A stretch of 64,000 nt of DNA from Mytilinidion resinicola (GCF_010093595.1 NW_022985454.1:1-64000), one strand, 5' to 3'; shown: positions 11,241-22,774, counted from the stretch's first letter. Notes: a model not told the origin generated them from the letters alone. Translations and numbers: made by a program.

Positions 11241-11877
11241 TAATCCGTGGGAAGAATCGACGCAAGGCTCATGTTTGCTTGATTTTTTCTTATGAGCTGA
11301 CGCCCTAGGGGACCCCCGGCGTTGGCAAGCTCTTTCGCCAGTTGCTTTATCACACTGAGCGGGCTCCACCTTCGAGGGCTCGACAGCCAGGACATAACTA
11401 CGAAAAGGAATCTAGCGAGCAGGGGAACGGTCGTTAAATGCCTAAGACCGTCTGAGGTGGCCCGGCAAGCTATCACGCTTGTCAAAAGCGTAGATTTACA
11501 ATTTTTGATAATGTATCAGAGGATCTCAAGCAGTGCTAAGCTAGTGCACACGAGCCTAGAGAATGTTTATACATAGAGTATATAAAGTTTCGATCTAGAA
11601 ACCCTGATCCGTAGCCTTACATCTTTTGCTCAAGGGCCCTAGTCTACTTCAACAACGAACGCAGAGAACTATAAACGACAGTCTGCCCTCCCTGGGGCAT
11701 ACTGAGATGGTACCGTATGAGTCGAGTGTCCTGGAGCCCGATTCTACTAGTCCGTGTAGCGTGGAGCGGCTGATCCAATAAGAAGCCGAGTCTTAAGAGT
11801 TTTCTTGCAGGGGGTTTCGCGATGTTATTAGTATGAGCAAGCTCATACTAGAAAATAGGAGAACGAGCGCTAACCTC

Positions 11878-11990
11878 CAAGTACTAGAGTTAAGAGCTAG
11901 AGGAACAGATGAGCCCTCAGCAACTCATTGGACAGCGTCTCGCTAAGCAGCACCCAATCACCCGGTCAAGAGGACGATGATGGGACGACG
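11878..11990 (+). pseudogene. Relic of the 3' end of an ankyrin gene like the one at 12444-14806
   Basis: About 110 bases match the 3' coding part of the downstream ankyrin gene around 14497-14600: AAGAGCT-G-AGGNACAGATGAGC (11891 onward against 14508 onward), ATTGGACAGCGTCTCGC against ATTGATAGCGTCTCGC, and TCAAGAGGACGATG against TCAAGAGGACACGATG. The frame is not open. The order relic, gene, R1 repeat suggests an old local duplication whose left copy has decayed. Confidence 0.55.
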
Positions 11991-12443
11991 GCCGGGACTA
12001 GGAATACGCGTAGCCCAGATATATCCTGTCACGCTTGCAGCCTTCTCTCTACCCACATTTTCTACCTGATCCAGTACATGTCACATACCGTCGCTCCATC
12101 TCCCGCATGCCATCATCCCATCGGAACTACACAGCGGGCTCTTTGACAGATAAAATGTTCTCTAGTCCATCAATTGATGTGCCGATAAAGTTTACCAAAG
12201 CTAGGAGGCACACGACCTTCCATAGGTCGTCAACTCGCGAGGCAGAATCAGACAAACATCAGCCTTGCGCCGGGATTGCCCGCGAAATAACACATCGTGT
12301 GGGGTATTTCTGCAGGCAGACTTCAGCCTTGTCCCTTCGCCCTTGACCACAGGGCGGAGCGATGAAGATAAGAGACTCATGCCCCAATACCCTTTCATTC
12401 GTATTAGGGAACTATCACACAATTCATCCTCTTGCCTTGGACC

Positions 12444-14806
12444 ATGGCTGACCCGCTGTCCGGAATCGCAGGCGTTGTTGGCTTGCTAGATGTGGCCACC
12501 AGGACATCGTCGCAGGTTTGGAAGCTCATCGAGGCATGGCGCAGTGCCCCGACCCAAATACTCGATCTTTCGGAAGAGATTCACACCTCGCGCCGTGTTA
12601 TTTCGCAGCTGCAGACAGCTTGTGACACCGTGACGGATGTTACCGAATTCGATCCTTTCATTGAAGTCTTTACTACCCAAATCGACATCGCAAGAACGGT
12701 CTGTATGGGCCTCGAAAGTATTCTTCAATCAATTAGTGGCACGTCACTTGATTCCCGTCGGCGTATTCGCAAGGAGAGGTGGCTTCAAGCAAGATCAAAA
12801 GTGGCCGATCTGCAGAGTCAGCTTGGGAGAGTTCGCTCGAACATTATGCTGATACTTTGCATTCAATCAGCGTACGCCGGCCGAGTATAACGATTGAACT
12901 GTATATCGTGCTGAAGTCTGTCAGATTACGTGGAGCACAGCTAGATCTACTTCTTCGGACTCAACACGAAGCCGTCATGGACGTGCTCCGACCGAGAGCG
13001 ACCCCGACTTCGAATGCTACGATTCCGACATCAACATCGACTATTTTCGAGGGTTGCGAGGAGTCACTTGACCTCAATGCTGCAAATCGCGAGTTAGAGG
13101 CATTTCAACCTGGAAGCCGCGTGATCAGCCTAGCCACTCCGAGGCGAGTGGTCTGCAAAAGCTCATGCAAATGTAGTTGCCATTTCTATCGCTCATATAG
13201 TCGGTTTTACCTGGCTGGATTCAACAATATCATTGGATCGGTAACAGTCGCCTATTCCACTCCAACTGGTAATATTTCTACACACGAAGCGTCTTGCCTC
13301 AGGGCGAAGTTCAGTTCTCTTGAGTTGTCATACTCATTCCCGTCTTGGCTTCTCAATTTATCCATTCTGACGGTTTTGAGCATGTCCAACGGGACTCCAA
13401 ACGTCGGCCTGATAGTCCGGCGTCGCATTTCAAGAGACTCTGCAATCGCCTTCAGGACGCTGTATGGGCTCGTCATGAATGGAGACTACCTAGGAGTAAA
13501 GGCCTCACTTGAAACACGGGAGGGGAGAGCGCAATTACACGACGTGCTTTCAAGTGATGGAGCTTCCGCTTTGCACTCTGCCGCGCACTATGGTAACGTC
13601 GCCATAGTAAAACTACTTCTAGCTGCAGGAGCGGATATATTCTTGGAAGACGATTTCGGGCGTCCACCGACAACCACCGCAGCTAAATGGATCCTCAATC
13701 AAAGTGCTTTCCCAGCGATTGGTAAGGAGCTGGAAAAACTTTTACCCTGGCGCCATTATCTGGCTGACATTGATCTTCCGCATTTACACAAAGTTGTACT
13801 AGGACTGCGCCCTACTTGTTTACGCGATGAGCTTGCCAAGGAAGTCTATCGTGTCCAGATCAACGCTACGGATGGTTCGGGACGTACTCCTCTTCATTGG
13901 GCCGCATATGGAGCCAATGCTGATGCTGTTCGACTGCTTTTAGACTTCGGCGCGGACCCTAACCGAAGGAACGTGAGCACCAACGCTACTCCATTGATGG
14001 AAGCTTGTCGGATAGACTCTCTTGCTTGTGTAAAAGCTCTCCTAGCAGCGGGCGCGAACGTTAATACCGGCGATGAACGACCAATCTATCTCGCATCAGC
14101 ATTCGCTAGCGTCCCTGTCGTCGAGTTATTGGTTTCCGAGGGTGCGGATGTAAACGATTTCTCCAATATCTGTCGTTCCGGACCGCTAGCCCACGCAGCG
14201 AAGCACAACCAGTTAGAAATCACGGACTTCCTCCTATCAAAAGGCGCAGATATTGACCACAGGGATTGGGAAGGAGACACGGCACTCACTGAAGCTATTA
14301 TACGCGGCGCAGTACTCTGTATCGACCTGCTGCTTTCGAGAAATGCGAACTACACTTTCGTCGACAAATATAATTTCACAATCCTTCACAACGTAGCAGC
14401 ATCTGGTGATGCAAGAGTGGCTAATCTGCTCGCTTCAGCCGTGTTGAAAGGGCTTGATCTGGACGCAAGGAATAAAAAGGGGAAGACTGCGCGCCAAATA
14501 CTTGAATCAAGAGCTGGAGTGACAGATGAGCTTCTTGAAGCTTTTAATAAGCTAATTGATAGCGTCTCGCGAAACAAGACCCATCAAGAGGACACGATGG
14601 CAGGTAGCAAAGACGCTAGCGGCAGATTCTCAGGAAGTCACCAAGAGCTCGTTCACAAACTCACCCACCACGTTCGGCTCTATGTACCTGCCATATGGAA
14701 ATACAGAACGTCTATTCTGCTGGTCTTCCTTCTGCTTATATCGCATCTCGCACAGACGATGATTGAGTGTATATCTAGGCCACGAGCAAGCGCGCTCCCA
14801 ATGTAG
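12444..14806 (+). CDS. Ankyrin-repeat protein with fungal STAND-type N-terminal domain and C-terminal membrane helix
   Basis: Exons 12444-12871 and 12925-14806; the 53-nt intron (GTACGC...GTCAG, phase 2) joins CIQSA to LRGAQLDLLL, giving 769 residues. The N-terminal ~140 residues (MADPLSGIAGVVGLLDVATR, then amphipathic helices) match the helical domain placed in front of many fungal NLR-like and ankyrin proteins. A middle part without known domain contains CKSSCKCSCH. Ankyrin repeats fill about residues 350-700, for example SALHSAAHYGNVAIVKLLLAAGAD and TPLHWAAYGANADAVRLLLDFGAD. A hydrophobic segment (TSILLVFLLLISHLAQ, about 735-752) lies near the end. There is no NACHT or NB-ARC domain. A role in recognition or heterokaryon incompatibility is plausible by family, not shown. 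An ATG at 12432 is an alternative start. Confidence 0.85.
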
Positions 14807-14839
14807 CTCTAGATTCGGCTTTGGTAATGGTCTATGGGA

Positions 14840-15020
14840 TTAGACGTATAGATATACCGATGTTCGGGCTCCACTCTTGCTGCATCAAGAACATCATGAG
14901 GAGAGGCCCAGCTATCCGTCAGCCGGTTCGTCAAAAAGCAGTGTGACCTCCACCCTGTTAACTTGAACAGCGTGTTTGGGTTGCAAAAAGTCCTTCAAGG
15001 TCCCCTAAACAGTGGCAAAC
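14840..15020 (+). repeat. Dispersed repeat R1, copy B
   Basis: Directly behind the ankyrin stop codon. Shared blocks with the other copies: ATAGATATACCGATG, GGGCTCCACTCTTGCT, GGCCCAGCTATCCGTCAGCC, AGCAGTGTGACC and AGTGGCAAACGC. It may form part of the ankyrin gene's 3' untranslated region. Confidence 0.6.
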
Positions 15021-15609
15021 GCACGCATCTATTCCACTTTTTTTAGTGCTGATGCATGTCCGCTTCCATGCATCTTCTCTTTCGGAGCCCTAGAATTCTA
15101 GATTATCGGTCTAGGCAATCGGACATCATGCTGTCGGAGCTTCCCTCTTGCTTGTTTGGTACCACCGGGAGGATTACTCCAGCTATCAGTAGCCGGTCGG
15201 TCAGGAGGCCGTCAAAGTCCTATTTTTTTCAGCTTTTATATCATGCTACCGGTTTTCAAAACCCGTAAGGCCACCCCAAGCAGTGACGCACCGGCTTGCC
15301 CAGAGCTTTGGGGAAACACTGTGATTTGCATTAAGAGCGCCAGGCTTCATGCATTGGTCTGAGAGTTCAAGTTCATCCAGAAAGGGGCGCACCTACGCTC
15401 CCTTCAGTTTCTCCCGTAAGATTTGGACGCACTCTTTCTATTGGCCGGACGTATGTGCACAGCAGAATAAGGAGAATGATCTAGTAATACACTCTATAAC
15501 GCTATGCTGAAAATATGTCAACAAATCAACCTCGCGGCCCGCCTCTATACAGATGGGAGAACCTATGTACAGCACAACATCACAACCGAGATTCAGCACC
15601 TTTCTCCCT
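15021..15609. other. Intergenic stretch with R1 copy C
   Basis: About 15090-15320 repeats the R1 blocks (GGAGCTTCCCTCTTGCTTG, CCAGCTATCAGTAGCCGGTC, CCCCAAGCAGTGACGCA). The rest, up to the 3' end of the minus-strand secreted-protein gene, has nothing recognisable. Confidence 0.5.
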
Positions 15610-16749
15610 CTAGATCGGAAGCCCACACTTCGCGGCATGAATCGCACCGAAGACTCCACCCAGCCCCTGCGCCACCCCACTCATACCCCCCGTCGTGATC
15701 GCACCCAATGCTCCAAAGACTCCCGCGAAAACCGACGCCACCGCCCCATCTGTCTTACACTCATCCTTCCCCCCCGCCTTCTTCCCCACTATTATCTTCA
15801 CCTTGTCCTGCGTGATCCAGTTCTGATTCGCCTGCAGTGTAATCTGCGACTCAATCTTGATCTGCTCCGGAAACACAAGCTTGTACGTGCAGCTCGCATA
15901 CTGGGCGCCCCAGCCCTGTGAGCATTTGACCAACTTCGCGGCGTTTGCAATCGCCGGGGCGAGCTTGTCCACCAGCTGGTCCGCCATGTCCTTGAGCCGG
16001 TTCGGGTCGAAGTTGAGGTCGCCCGCCTTCTCGTCGAAGTCGATCGCGAAGGAGATGGCGGACTCGGTGTCTTTGATCGTGAACACGGCCGCGTCGTCGG
16101 AGAGGTCGCCGTCGTACGCCACCTGCAGGTTCCGCAGCGCCTCCTTGACGTTCGCTAGAATGACCGCGCTGGTGGCGTCGCCGGGCGACCCGCTCGTCAG
16201 AATCACGTCAGCGGTTGTGTTGGAGATGCCGAACGAGGTGCGGCGGATCGTGCGATCTCGGCGCGTACACCAGTACCGGGCGACGCACTTGTAGTGGCGG
16301 TCCTTCGAGATGGTCTGGGTGAAGACAGTCGGCGCCTGATAGCAGGCCATGTCGTGTCCTCCCAGCTTGGCCTCGCCGGTAAGGGAGGTGTTGGGGTCGC
16401 CTTTTTCGGCCAGGCCCCAGACCTGGAAGAGGCGGCCGTCCAGGGTACCGGTGATGGGCTGCGCTTCGGTACCAACGGTGTAGTCCATGTCGCCGTAGTC
16501 TTTTCCTAAGCCATGGTCGGAGGGATAGGCCTCGATCGGATGTTGTCCAGCATTGCGGGAGGTTTCGAAGTTGGGGAGGAGCCAAAGTGCATCTTTGGAG
16601 CCCGAGTTGAATACTGAGTTTCCGAAGTAGTTTTTGCAATTGAGAAGGTAGACCACTTCATCGCGGTTATCATCATCGCGGGGGAGGACACGGGCAGTGA
16701 CTAGGGAGGTGCTGGCGAGGAGAAGGGAAGCAAAAGATGAGAGACGCAT
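15610..16749 (-). CDS. Secreted protein with eight cysteines and a glycine-rich hydrophobic C-terminus
   Basis: One exon, 379 residues, from ATG 16749. The first 19 residues form a classical signal peptide (MRLSSFASLLLASTSLVTA), followed by RVLPRDDD, a possible dibasic-type processing point. The mature part has eight Cys (contexts LNCKN, MACYQ, YKCVA, YWCTR, VKCSQ, ASCTY, DECKT, AKCGL), an even number fitting disulfides. The last 40 residues are Gly/Ala-rich and hydrophobic (VASVFAGVFGALGAITTGGM). The upstream in-frame ATG at 16860 would place 37 residues before the signal and is less likely. No enzyme motif is seen; it may be a candidate effector or wall/extracellular protein. The function is not known. 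Confidence 0.8.
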   Translation of the reverse strand: MRLSSFASLLLASTSLVTARVLPRDDDNRDEVVYLLNCKNYFGNSVFNSGSKDALWLLPNFETSRNAGQHPIEAYPSDHGLGKDYGDMDYTVGTEAQPITGTLDGRLFQVWGLAEKGDPNTSLTGEAKLGGHDMACYQAPTVFTQTISKDRHYKCVARYWCTRRDRTIRRTSFGISNTTADVILTSGSPGDATSAVILANVKEALRNLQVAYDGDLSDDAAVFTIKDTESAISFAIDFDEKAGDLNFDPNRLKDMADQLVDKLAPAIANAAKLVKCSQGWGAQYASCTYKLVFPEQIKIESQITLQANQNWITQDKVKIIVGKKAGGKDECKTDGAVASVFAGVFGALGAITTGGMSGVAQGLGGVFGAIHAAKCGLPI

Positions 16750-18184
16750 TTTGGACACGGCTGAAAGAATTGGAAGGCAAACTTTGAGAGATTGAGAAGA
16801 AAATAGAGAGTACTTGAATGAAATGCAAGAAGATGTTGAAATTGAAGCTGGATGAATCAAACGAGTACATTGCTTCCAATGTTATATAGCTCATGGTTCC
16901 AAGGGCCAAAGGGGCTTGGAATTTCCTTCGACTTCAGGCGACGCAGAAGCGGTAGATACAACAGAGTACAGTGTGACGTTACAGGGTCGGCGAGAGCGTT
17001 GAACATTCGATAGGACCGTAGAATCCGGTAAGAATAAAAATGCGCCTGCAAGCCAGAGGTACTTGGCAGTCAGCTATACGGTTTGGCGGAGGCTCCGCCA
17101 GAAGGCCAAGAGCTTGGCATCTAGGGACAAGGAATCTCACAAGAGCGGTGCCCGAGGCGTGCTCTGGAACCCTCCCTCTTCAATCCTAAATCTGCTCAAA
17201 TCTCAGTCTTTGCAAAAACTCCGATCGAATCATCTCCCTCGCCAAGGTTTTTAAACATCGCCGACCTTCGGGTGCGACGTTGTAGACATGGTGAGGTCGG
17301 CGAATAACTCCGCTACTTTTCTGCAGAGCCAGTCCCGAAATGGTTGAGTCCTCAGCCCGGCTAGGATGTTCAGCCTCAGGTCGTGGGTGTACACCGCCTG
17401 GACATCGCCGGTCCACCGCGGTCTTCGTTGTACTTCATTCATAGCACGCTCTTTTGAGATGTTGATGTTTGATGAGAGACGAGGAGGAAAAACACACCGA
17501 CAATCCCGAGGGTTCATGACTAAGCCATGTCAACCAATCACAGAGAACACAGATAGGCGAGCTTGTCCTCGAATGGGATTGCACGTGATTACGTGCGAGT
17601 GGTTCATGAGAGATAGGTTGTAATGGCGACGCTACTTGTTGGCATGCAAGACTCAAACAATACCGAATGGCACAAACTGTTTGAAACAAATTCATCTAGA
17701 GCCTATATCATAAAATAACGCCCCACATGCGAGAGGCTACGGCTTTCTTGTTTCAACACTACTTTGTATACATCCGTTCTAGCTAACCGCTAGCTATATG
17801 TCACTGAATCTCGAAGAAAGTCTCCAGCGATGAGCCTTTCGGTCAATGAAGTCTTCATAACACAAATTGATTGATTCGCTATTTCAGGATTATCTTTCCT
17901 TCTCAGCTTTCGTTATGCGAGCATACTATTCTCCTTCGGTACGTTTAGCTTGCGGTAAGAAAGCTCCCCTTCTTGAAAGCTGGTCATTGAAATACATTAC
18001 AGTAGCAGAAAATAAGTTTGGTCACATCTTGCGACCACTTAGGGTAGCCCTATAGGCTTTGAAAACTCTAAGTACGATGTTAAGGCCAACGTAGTAAAGA
18101 TCAGACTCCCTTCTGAGGAAGCCAATACCTGCCTGCTGCATAGTGACGTACAATCCAAAGAAAAACCCCTATCCACTCACCTAG
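16750..18184. other. Intergenic stretch, no supported gene
   Basis: About 1.4 kb holding the promoter of the secreted-protein gene (pyrimidine-rich leader at 16760-16860 on the minus strand) and the unclear 5' region of the next gene. ORFs at 17251-17517 and 17435-17695 have no domain or intron support. Confidence 0.55.
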
Positions 18185-18988
18185 TACCAAGGCAAGAGCC
18201 GCACCACCACCAACATCTGGCAGAACGTCGACCTCAAAATCACCACAATCTGCCGCCAGCTGCACGCCGAGGCCACCAAAACCTTCCGAACTCGCAACAC
18301 CTTCACCACCGACACCCTCTTTGGCCTCAGCAAGCCTATCCGACTGAGTACAGACCCTACTGGTATCGACATGGTTACAGTAAACAAGAGCCGTGTTTAC
18401 AACACCATCGCTTCAGCCGCTCTCCGCGTCCACCTCCCCCACATCACCACGTTCGAGTTCCCCGTCAACTGGTCCAACCGACCCCTCATGATCCGTCCGT
18501 GGCTTGACGAGCCGCGGCTGCGTTGGTGTCAGGTCCGGGCTATTAAGAAGGGGACGTTCGTCTTACCCCAAGCCTGCAGCCGCGCTCAATACGCCGGCGG
18601 CCTCTATTGTGGTTATTTTCACGAGGGTGAGTGTTCGCATACGGCGGTCGGGCTGGCAAATAAGTATCGATTCTTCCAGGAATCCACCAAGGAGGTTATG
18701 GAGGCTGCGCGCAAACACGTGGTGGAGTACTGGAAGGAGGCGTTGGGGTGGAACTGGGGACAAAGCGTGCCGGAGTGGGTAGAGTTTCGGTTCGATCCGC
18801 CTGTGATGCGGACGCTGTCGCCGGTTAATGGACAGCCAGTGTATGTGGATTTGGCAGAGGTTTGGACGATCTTGAAGAAAGACCGACCGGTTGGGGACGC
18901 TGCGGGGGTTGTGGGCAAGAAGCGGCTACGCGGAGGTGAGGATGATGGGGAGGGCTTGGTGGAGAAAAAGGTCAAGATTAAGACTTGA
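18185..18988 (+). CDS. F-box/2EXR-like fungal protein, 5' end not resolved
   Basis: The frame ending at TGA 18986-18988 is open back to 18185, just behind a consensus-like acceptor (CACTCACCTAG). The sequence YQGKSRTTTNIWQNVDLKIT and ICRQLHAEATKTFRTRNTF is typical of the second part of fungal 2EXR/F-box-like proteins (ICRQLHAEA motif), followed by INxFEFPVNW-like and Trp-rich sequence and a Lys/Arg/Glu-rich tail. The first ATG in frame is 18371, which would lose the QLHAEA motif, so an upstream exon with the usual LPxELR start is expected. No good one is visible in 18055-18180; the gene may be truncated at the 5' end. The role is unknown. Confidence 0.55.
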   Translation, partial: YQGKSRTTTNIWQNVDLKITTICRQLHAEATKTFRTRNTFTTDTLFGLSKPIRLSTDPTGIDMVTVNKSRVYNTIASAALRVHLPHITTFEFPVNWSNRPLMIRPWLDEPRLRWCQVRAIKKGTFVLPQACSRAQYAGGLYCGYFHEGECSHTAVGLANKYRFFQESTKEVMEAARKHVVEYWKEALGWNWGQSVPEWVEFRFDPPVMRTLSPVNGQPVYVDLAEVWTILKKDRPVGDAAGVVGKKRLRGGEDDGEGLVEKKVKIKT

Positions 18989-19890
18989 TATCGAGTGTTA
19001 CTCCTTGTGAGACTGGCAGCAATGCTGCATGTCAGGTGCCTCTGATGGGTCAACAGATATCAGAGTACGATGGCATGAATTGAAAGTTATGAATTAGAGA
19101 GAAGTATGTACGATTGTTTTCCAGTCTCGTGACGCTATTTGAAGAGAAAGACATTATGTGAGGGGCGCCCGTACACGCACGTGAAATAGCAGATCTCCCA
19201 CCAACTAATCCAGATTCTTTCGTTTATAGTGCCAGCGGCTCGGGAATACCCCATCGTCCTCCAAATCGAGTCATGACTGCAGCAAAATCGAGGGCCAGAC
19301 GGAGATGCCGAGTGGCTCTCCATGCCCACAATCCTAAAAACAGAGCCAGCTCTGCGGCCCTTATGTATACTAATGTTTCTTCGCTTCTACGTCGTCGATC
19401 GTCCACATGGCTTTTGTCAGAGGATGGGGGGATGAGTAAGGACGAAAACTTACGCTAAGGCTGTATCGGGTCGTTAGCTCCATGCGGATTGCTGCATGGA
19501 TGCTGCAGGGATGCTCAGTCATCGCCAGCCGAGAGGGACACCAGGCTATATTTAGGTCAGTTGTAGACGGGCCGAATTTTGGCCTTGACGACTTCAGTAC
19601 AAATGGAGAGTTTGGGGTTGAATGTCGGTCCGAAAGGGAGGAGTTGTGAATAGTGATATGGGGACGAGGTTTAATTATAGAAATGAGAGGACCCTGGGGA
19701 CTTGGAGAGGTTTAAGAAGCTGTATTCTATATAAGTTGACTGATGTCTTTGAAGTTGAACGTATCCAGCATCGTTCAATTGAGTGATCGCTTTCATTCTT
19801 CCCTTCAAGTCAAATAAATCTTTACAAAAGCCAACCTGATACTCTAATATCTTCATCTTTACCGCGTTTGACCATCTTGATCAGGACAAG
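18989..19890. other. Intergenic stretch, no supported gene
   Basis: About 0.9 kb between two plus-strand genes. Only short random ORFs are seen; the promoter of the DUF7703 gene must lie in its right part. Confidence 0.6.
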
Positions 19891-20991
19891 ATGCCAAAAC
19901 TAGTTTTCGGCACCTACGGGACCGGCTCAGCGTGGCTAAAGTGAGAATACCCATTCAACAGTCTCACGTATTCCTCAAACTAACCTTGCTCTAGTGTCTT
20001 CATCGCCTTCGCCGCCGTAGCAATCTGGTCCAGCGTCCCCCTAACCATCCGCCTCCTCACCACCCTCAAGAAACGCAGCGGCCTCTACTTCTACTCCATC
20101 CTCATCACCACCTGGGGCCTCTCCATCCGCCAACTCGGCTACGTCCTCCAATTGCTGGTCCCCACCACCCCCTGGCCCCTCGGCGACCTCATGGCCCAAC
20201 TCGGCTGGGTCGCCATGGTCACCGGCTTCTCCACCGTCCTCTACTCGCGCCTCAACATCATCCTCGAAAGCCGCTCCGTCCGCCGCGCCGTCCTCTACAC
20301 CATCATTTTTAACGGCGTCGTGCTTCATATTCTTATGATGACCATGTCGCTCGGCATCGCGGGCTCGCAGTATGCGGCGAAGCATGGAAGCCATCATGCT
20401 GCTTCGTTGATTCCGAAGTGGAAAGCGCCGTACTCCTATATGGAGAAAGTCCAGATTGTGATCTTCTCGCTGCAGGAGATCGCGATATCTTTCTTCTACG
20501 TCCGCGCCGCACACCAGTATCTCCAGTCCCGCTTTGCGCAGCGTGGCAAGACGCGGCAAGCTATGTTCCTGCTGCTGTTTGTGCAGATCGTCATTATTTC
20601 CGTTGATATTGCACTTATCGCGATCGATTTCGCGGGGTATCTCCAGCTGAAGCTGTTCATTCATTCGTTTGTGTATGCGGTGAAGTTGGAGCTGGAGTTT
20701 GTGGTGCTGAATCAGCTGGTGGAGCTGTCGCGGCTGGGCGTCCCGGGCATTCCGTCGTTCTCGAATGCATTGAGGGCAAAGGGGCCGGAGGAGGGGAGGG
20801 AGGCGAAGTTGCCCAGTTTTGTGACGCAGGCTGTCCCAGCATGGTCGCCGCCCGACTCACCGGAGCCGGACTCGTTGAAGTCAAAGAGTAGCGAGACGAT
20901 TGAAATTTGTGGGGAGCATGAAGGTGGAGAGGGCTGTGATGGGTGCCAGGGGTCGACGATGGGAAGGATAGGCGTGATTCCAAGTGTATAG
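19891..20991 (+). CDS. Seven-helix integral membrane protein of the DUF7703 type
   Basis: A 50-nt first exon (19891-19940, MPKLVFGTYGTGSAWL) and a second exon 19995-20991 are joined across a 54-nt intron (GTGAGA...CTCTAG, phase 2) to 348 residues. Seven hydrophobic segments follow: VFIAFAAVAIWSSVPLTI, YSILITTWGLSIRQLGYV, LGWVAMVTGFSTVLYSRL, VLYTIIFNGVVLHILMM, VQIVIFSLQEIAISFFYV, MFLLLFVQIVIISVDIAL and IHSFVYAVKLELEFVVL, then a polar cytoplasmic tail of about 110 residues. The pattern, especially VLYSRL and the helix order, fits the fungal DUF7703 family. Seven helices recall a receptor-like topology, but no receptor function is known. Confidence 0.8.
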
Positions 20992-21202
20992 GGAGTGCTA
21001 GACCTCGAATGCTAATGGTGATGTTGGAAAGAGAAACGAATGCTACGAAGTCATGATTAGATACGAAAACAGAAGGAGTAAAGTGTAGCCAACAGTAGTG
21101 TAGAAATAAAGAGTAGTGCTGTCCTCTACCAATTGATCGAATGTAAAATGCTGCTCGTGGCATCGTCGGACTTCAAAAACCGCGCGTGTTTGGTTGTAAA
21201 TG

Positions 21203-22774
21203 TCAGTCGCCTGACGTCGTTTGTCTGTCAGGTGGGCCACGCTGAGATGCGATTGCTCCAGTCACGTCGGACACCCTGACGTATCGGCTTCCACGAGCGG
21301 TGGTGGCGACCTTCATGCTGCTTGGAGAGAACGTTATGGTGTTGATTCTCAGTCGTTTCAAGGAATGATTAAGGCCATCATGGCCCTCAAAACGAACCAG
21401 CCGACGCTTGAGCGCCTTCATGTCCCAAATTCTCAATGTAGAGCTGCCTACAGCGAATGTGTTTCCATCAGGAGAAAACGCAGACGCCATGGGATCATGA
21501 GCAGAATTTTCGCTCAATCCCCATGATCTTTTCCCAGAGTTGATGTCAAATATCGTGACAATCTTAGATCCCGTCACTGCAACGTGCTTCCCGTCCGGTG
21601 AAAATGACACCAACTTCGGCATACCAGTGTATTCTACACTTATGGTCATAATTTCTTGCCCACTCACACTGTCAAACAAATCCAGAGATACTGGCAAGCC
21701 CCCCTTATAGGGCTTAGATATCAGACCAGCGACTGTTCGTCCAAGTGGGGAATACGCAACACTCCAACAACCCGTTGCAGCCCCATAGTACGGGAAGATT
21801 TGTCGTGACAGTGTACCCGTTTTCGACGACCACAGTCGAATTGTACCGTCTCCTGAGCCTGACACAAAGCTCTCGCTATCCGAGGAAAATGCGAAGGAAG
21901 TAAATTTGTGCTCAAGTTCAGTAGTAACCAGGTATTCATCCCTGCCTGATTTGACATTGTGCAACCAGAATTTGTTTTTGCGAGACCTGATATACTTCTG
22001 GCTGTCCGGAGAGAACACGGGTATCATTTCATCCTCTAACGTGGGCATGCTGTATAAGGCGCGGCCTGTACTACCCTCTTGCACAGATTTACGACGGTGA
22101 GAGGATGATAGAACCCAAAGTCCGTCCGGCGACACGACGGCAGGCCAGGCCTGGCTCATTTGGCGGTTATTCAGTATATCCAGAACCGACTTGACCCTGA
22201 AACTAGCAGAGGGAAGGCTAAGATTCCCCTCGTTGCGGGTCCACAACGAGCCCGGTATGGTCAATCCTGGATTGTACCCGGATTCATACTTGGGTTTACC
22301 ATTCACCCCCTTCGATGTATGGTTGTACAATATTGGGGCAGGGAGTGTGGATTGCGTTGACGCTAATTCGTCCGTCTGTTAATGTATAGCTTTCTCCTCC
22401 TCCTCTTTAGCCTTCTGCTTTTGAAGGAAAGCCTCCCACTCGGCCTTCTCCTTATCTTCCTGCTTCTTCTCCATCTCGAGCTGGAAGATAAGCTCCTCTT
22501 TCTGCTTCTTAGCTTTTGCCGCGTCATCCGACTTCTTCCTCTCATACTCTATAATGGCGAGGACGCGAGCCGCCTTCGCTTCAGCCTCCTCCTCAGCCTT
22601 CTTCTTGTTGTAGGCCATAATGGCGAGGGCGCGAGCCGCCTTCGTTTCAGCCTCCTCCTCGGCCTTCTTCTTGTTGTAGGTATCGAGAATACGCTGTCTT
22701 TGCTTTTTGGCCTCCTTCGCTGCAGCCTCCTCCTCGGCCTTCTTCTTGTTGTAGGCATCGAGAGCACGCTGTCT
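21203..22774 (-). pseudogene. Downstream half of a kinase gene: coiled coil and WD40-like repeats
   Basis: Continues the frame of the kinase half after the TAA at 22775-22777. It first encodes Lys/Glu/Ala-rich coiled-coil repeats (YNKKKAEEEA units), then meets a second in-frame TAA at 22379-22381, then about 390 residues with WD40-type repeats: FAFSSDSESFVSGSGDGTIR followed by LWS, LVSFSPDGKHVAVTGSKIV, and ASAFSPDGNTFAVGSSTLRI followed by WDM. The ATG at 22330 could start a separate WD40 protein of 375 residues. The frame is kept through both stops, which suggests that one gene was split by point mutations. Confidence 0.65.

Larger units (their letters stand above)
10844..12443. other. Repeat-derived intergenic stretch upstream of the ankyrin gene
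   Basis: It holds R1 copy A and a relic of the ankyrin gene 3' end (both listed separately). The remaining sequence shows only short ORFs without domains. The promoter of the ankyrin gene should lie in about 12050-12440. Confidence 0.5.

Noticed and set aside
20041..20664. Long minus-strand ORF opposite the DUF7703 gene
   Set aside because: It mirrors the GC-rich third positions of the plus-strand gene, which has clear membrane helices and a good intron.
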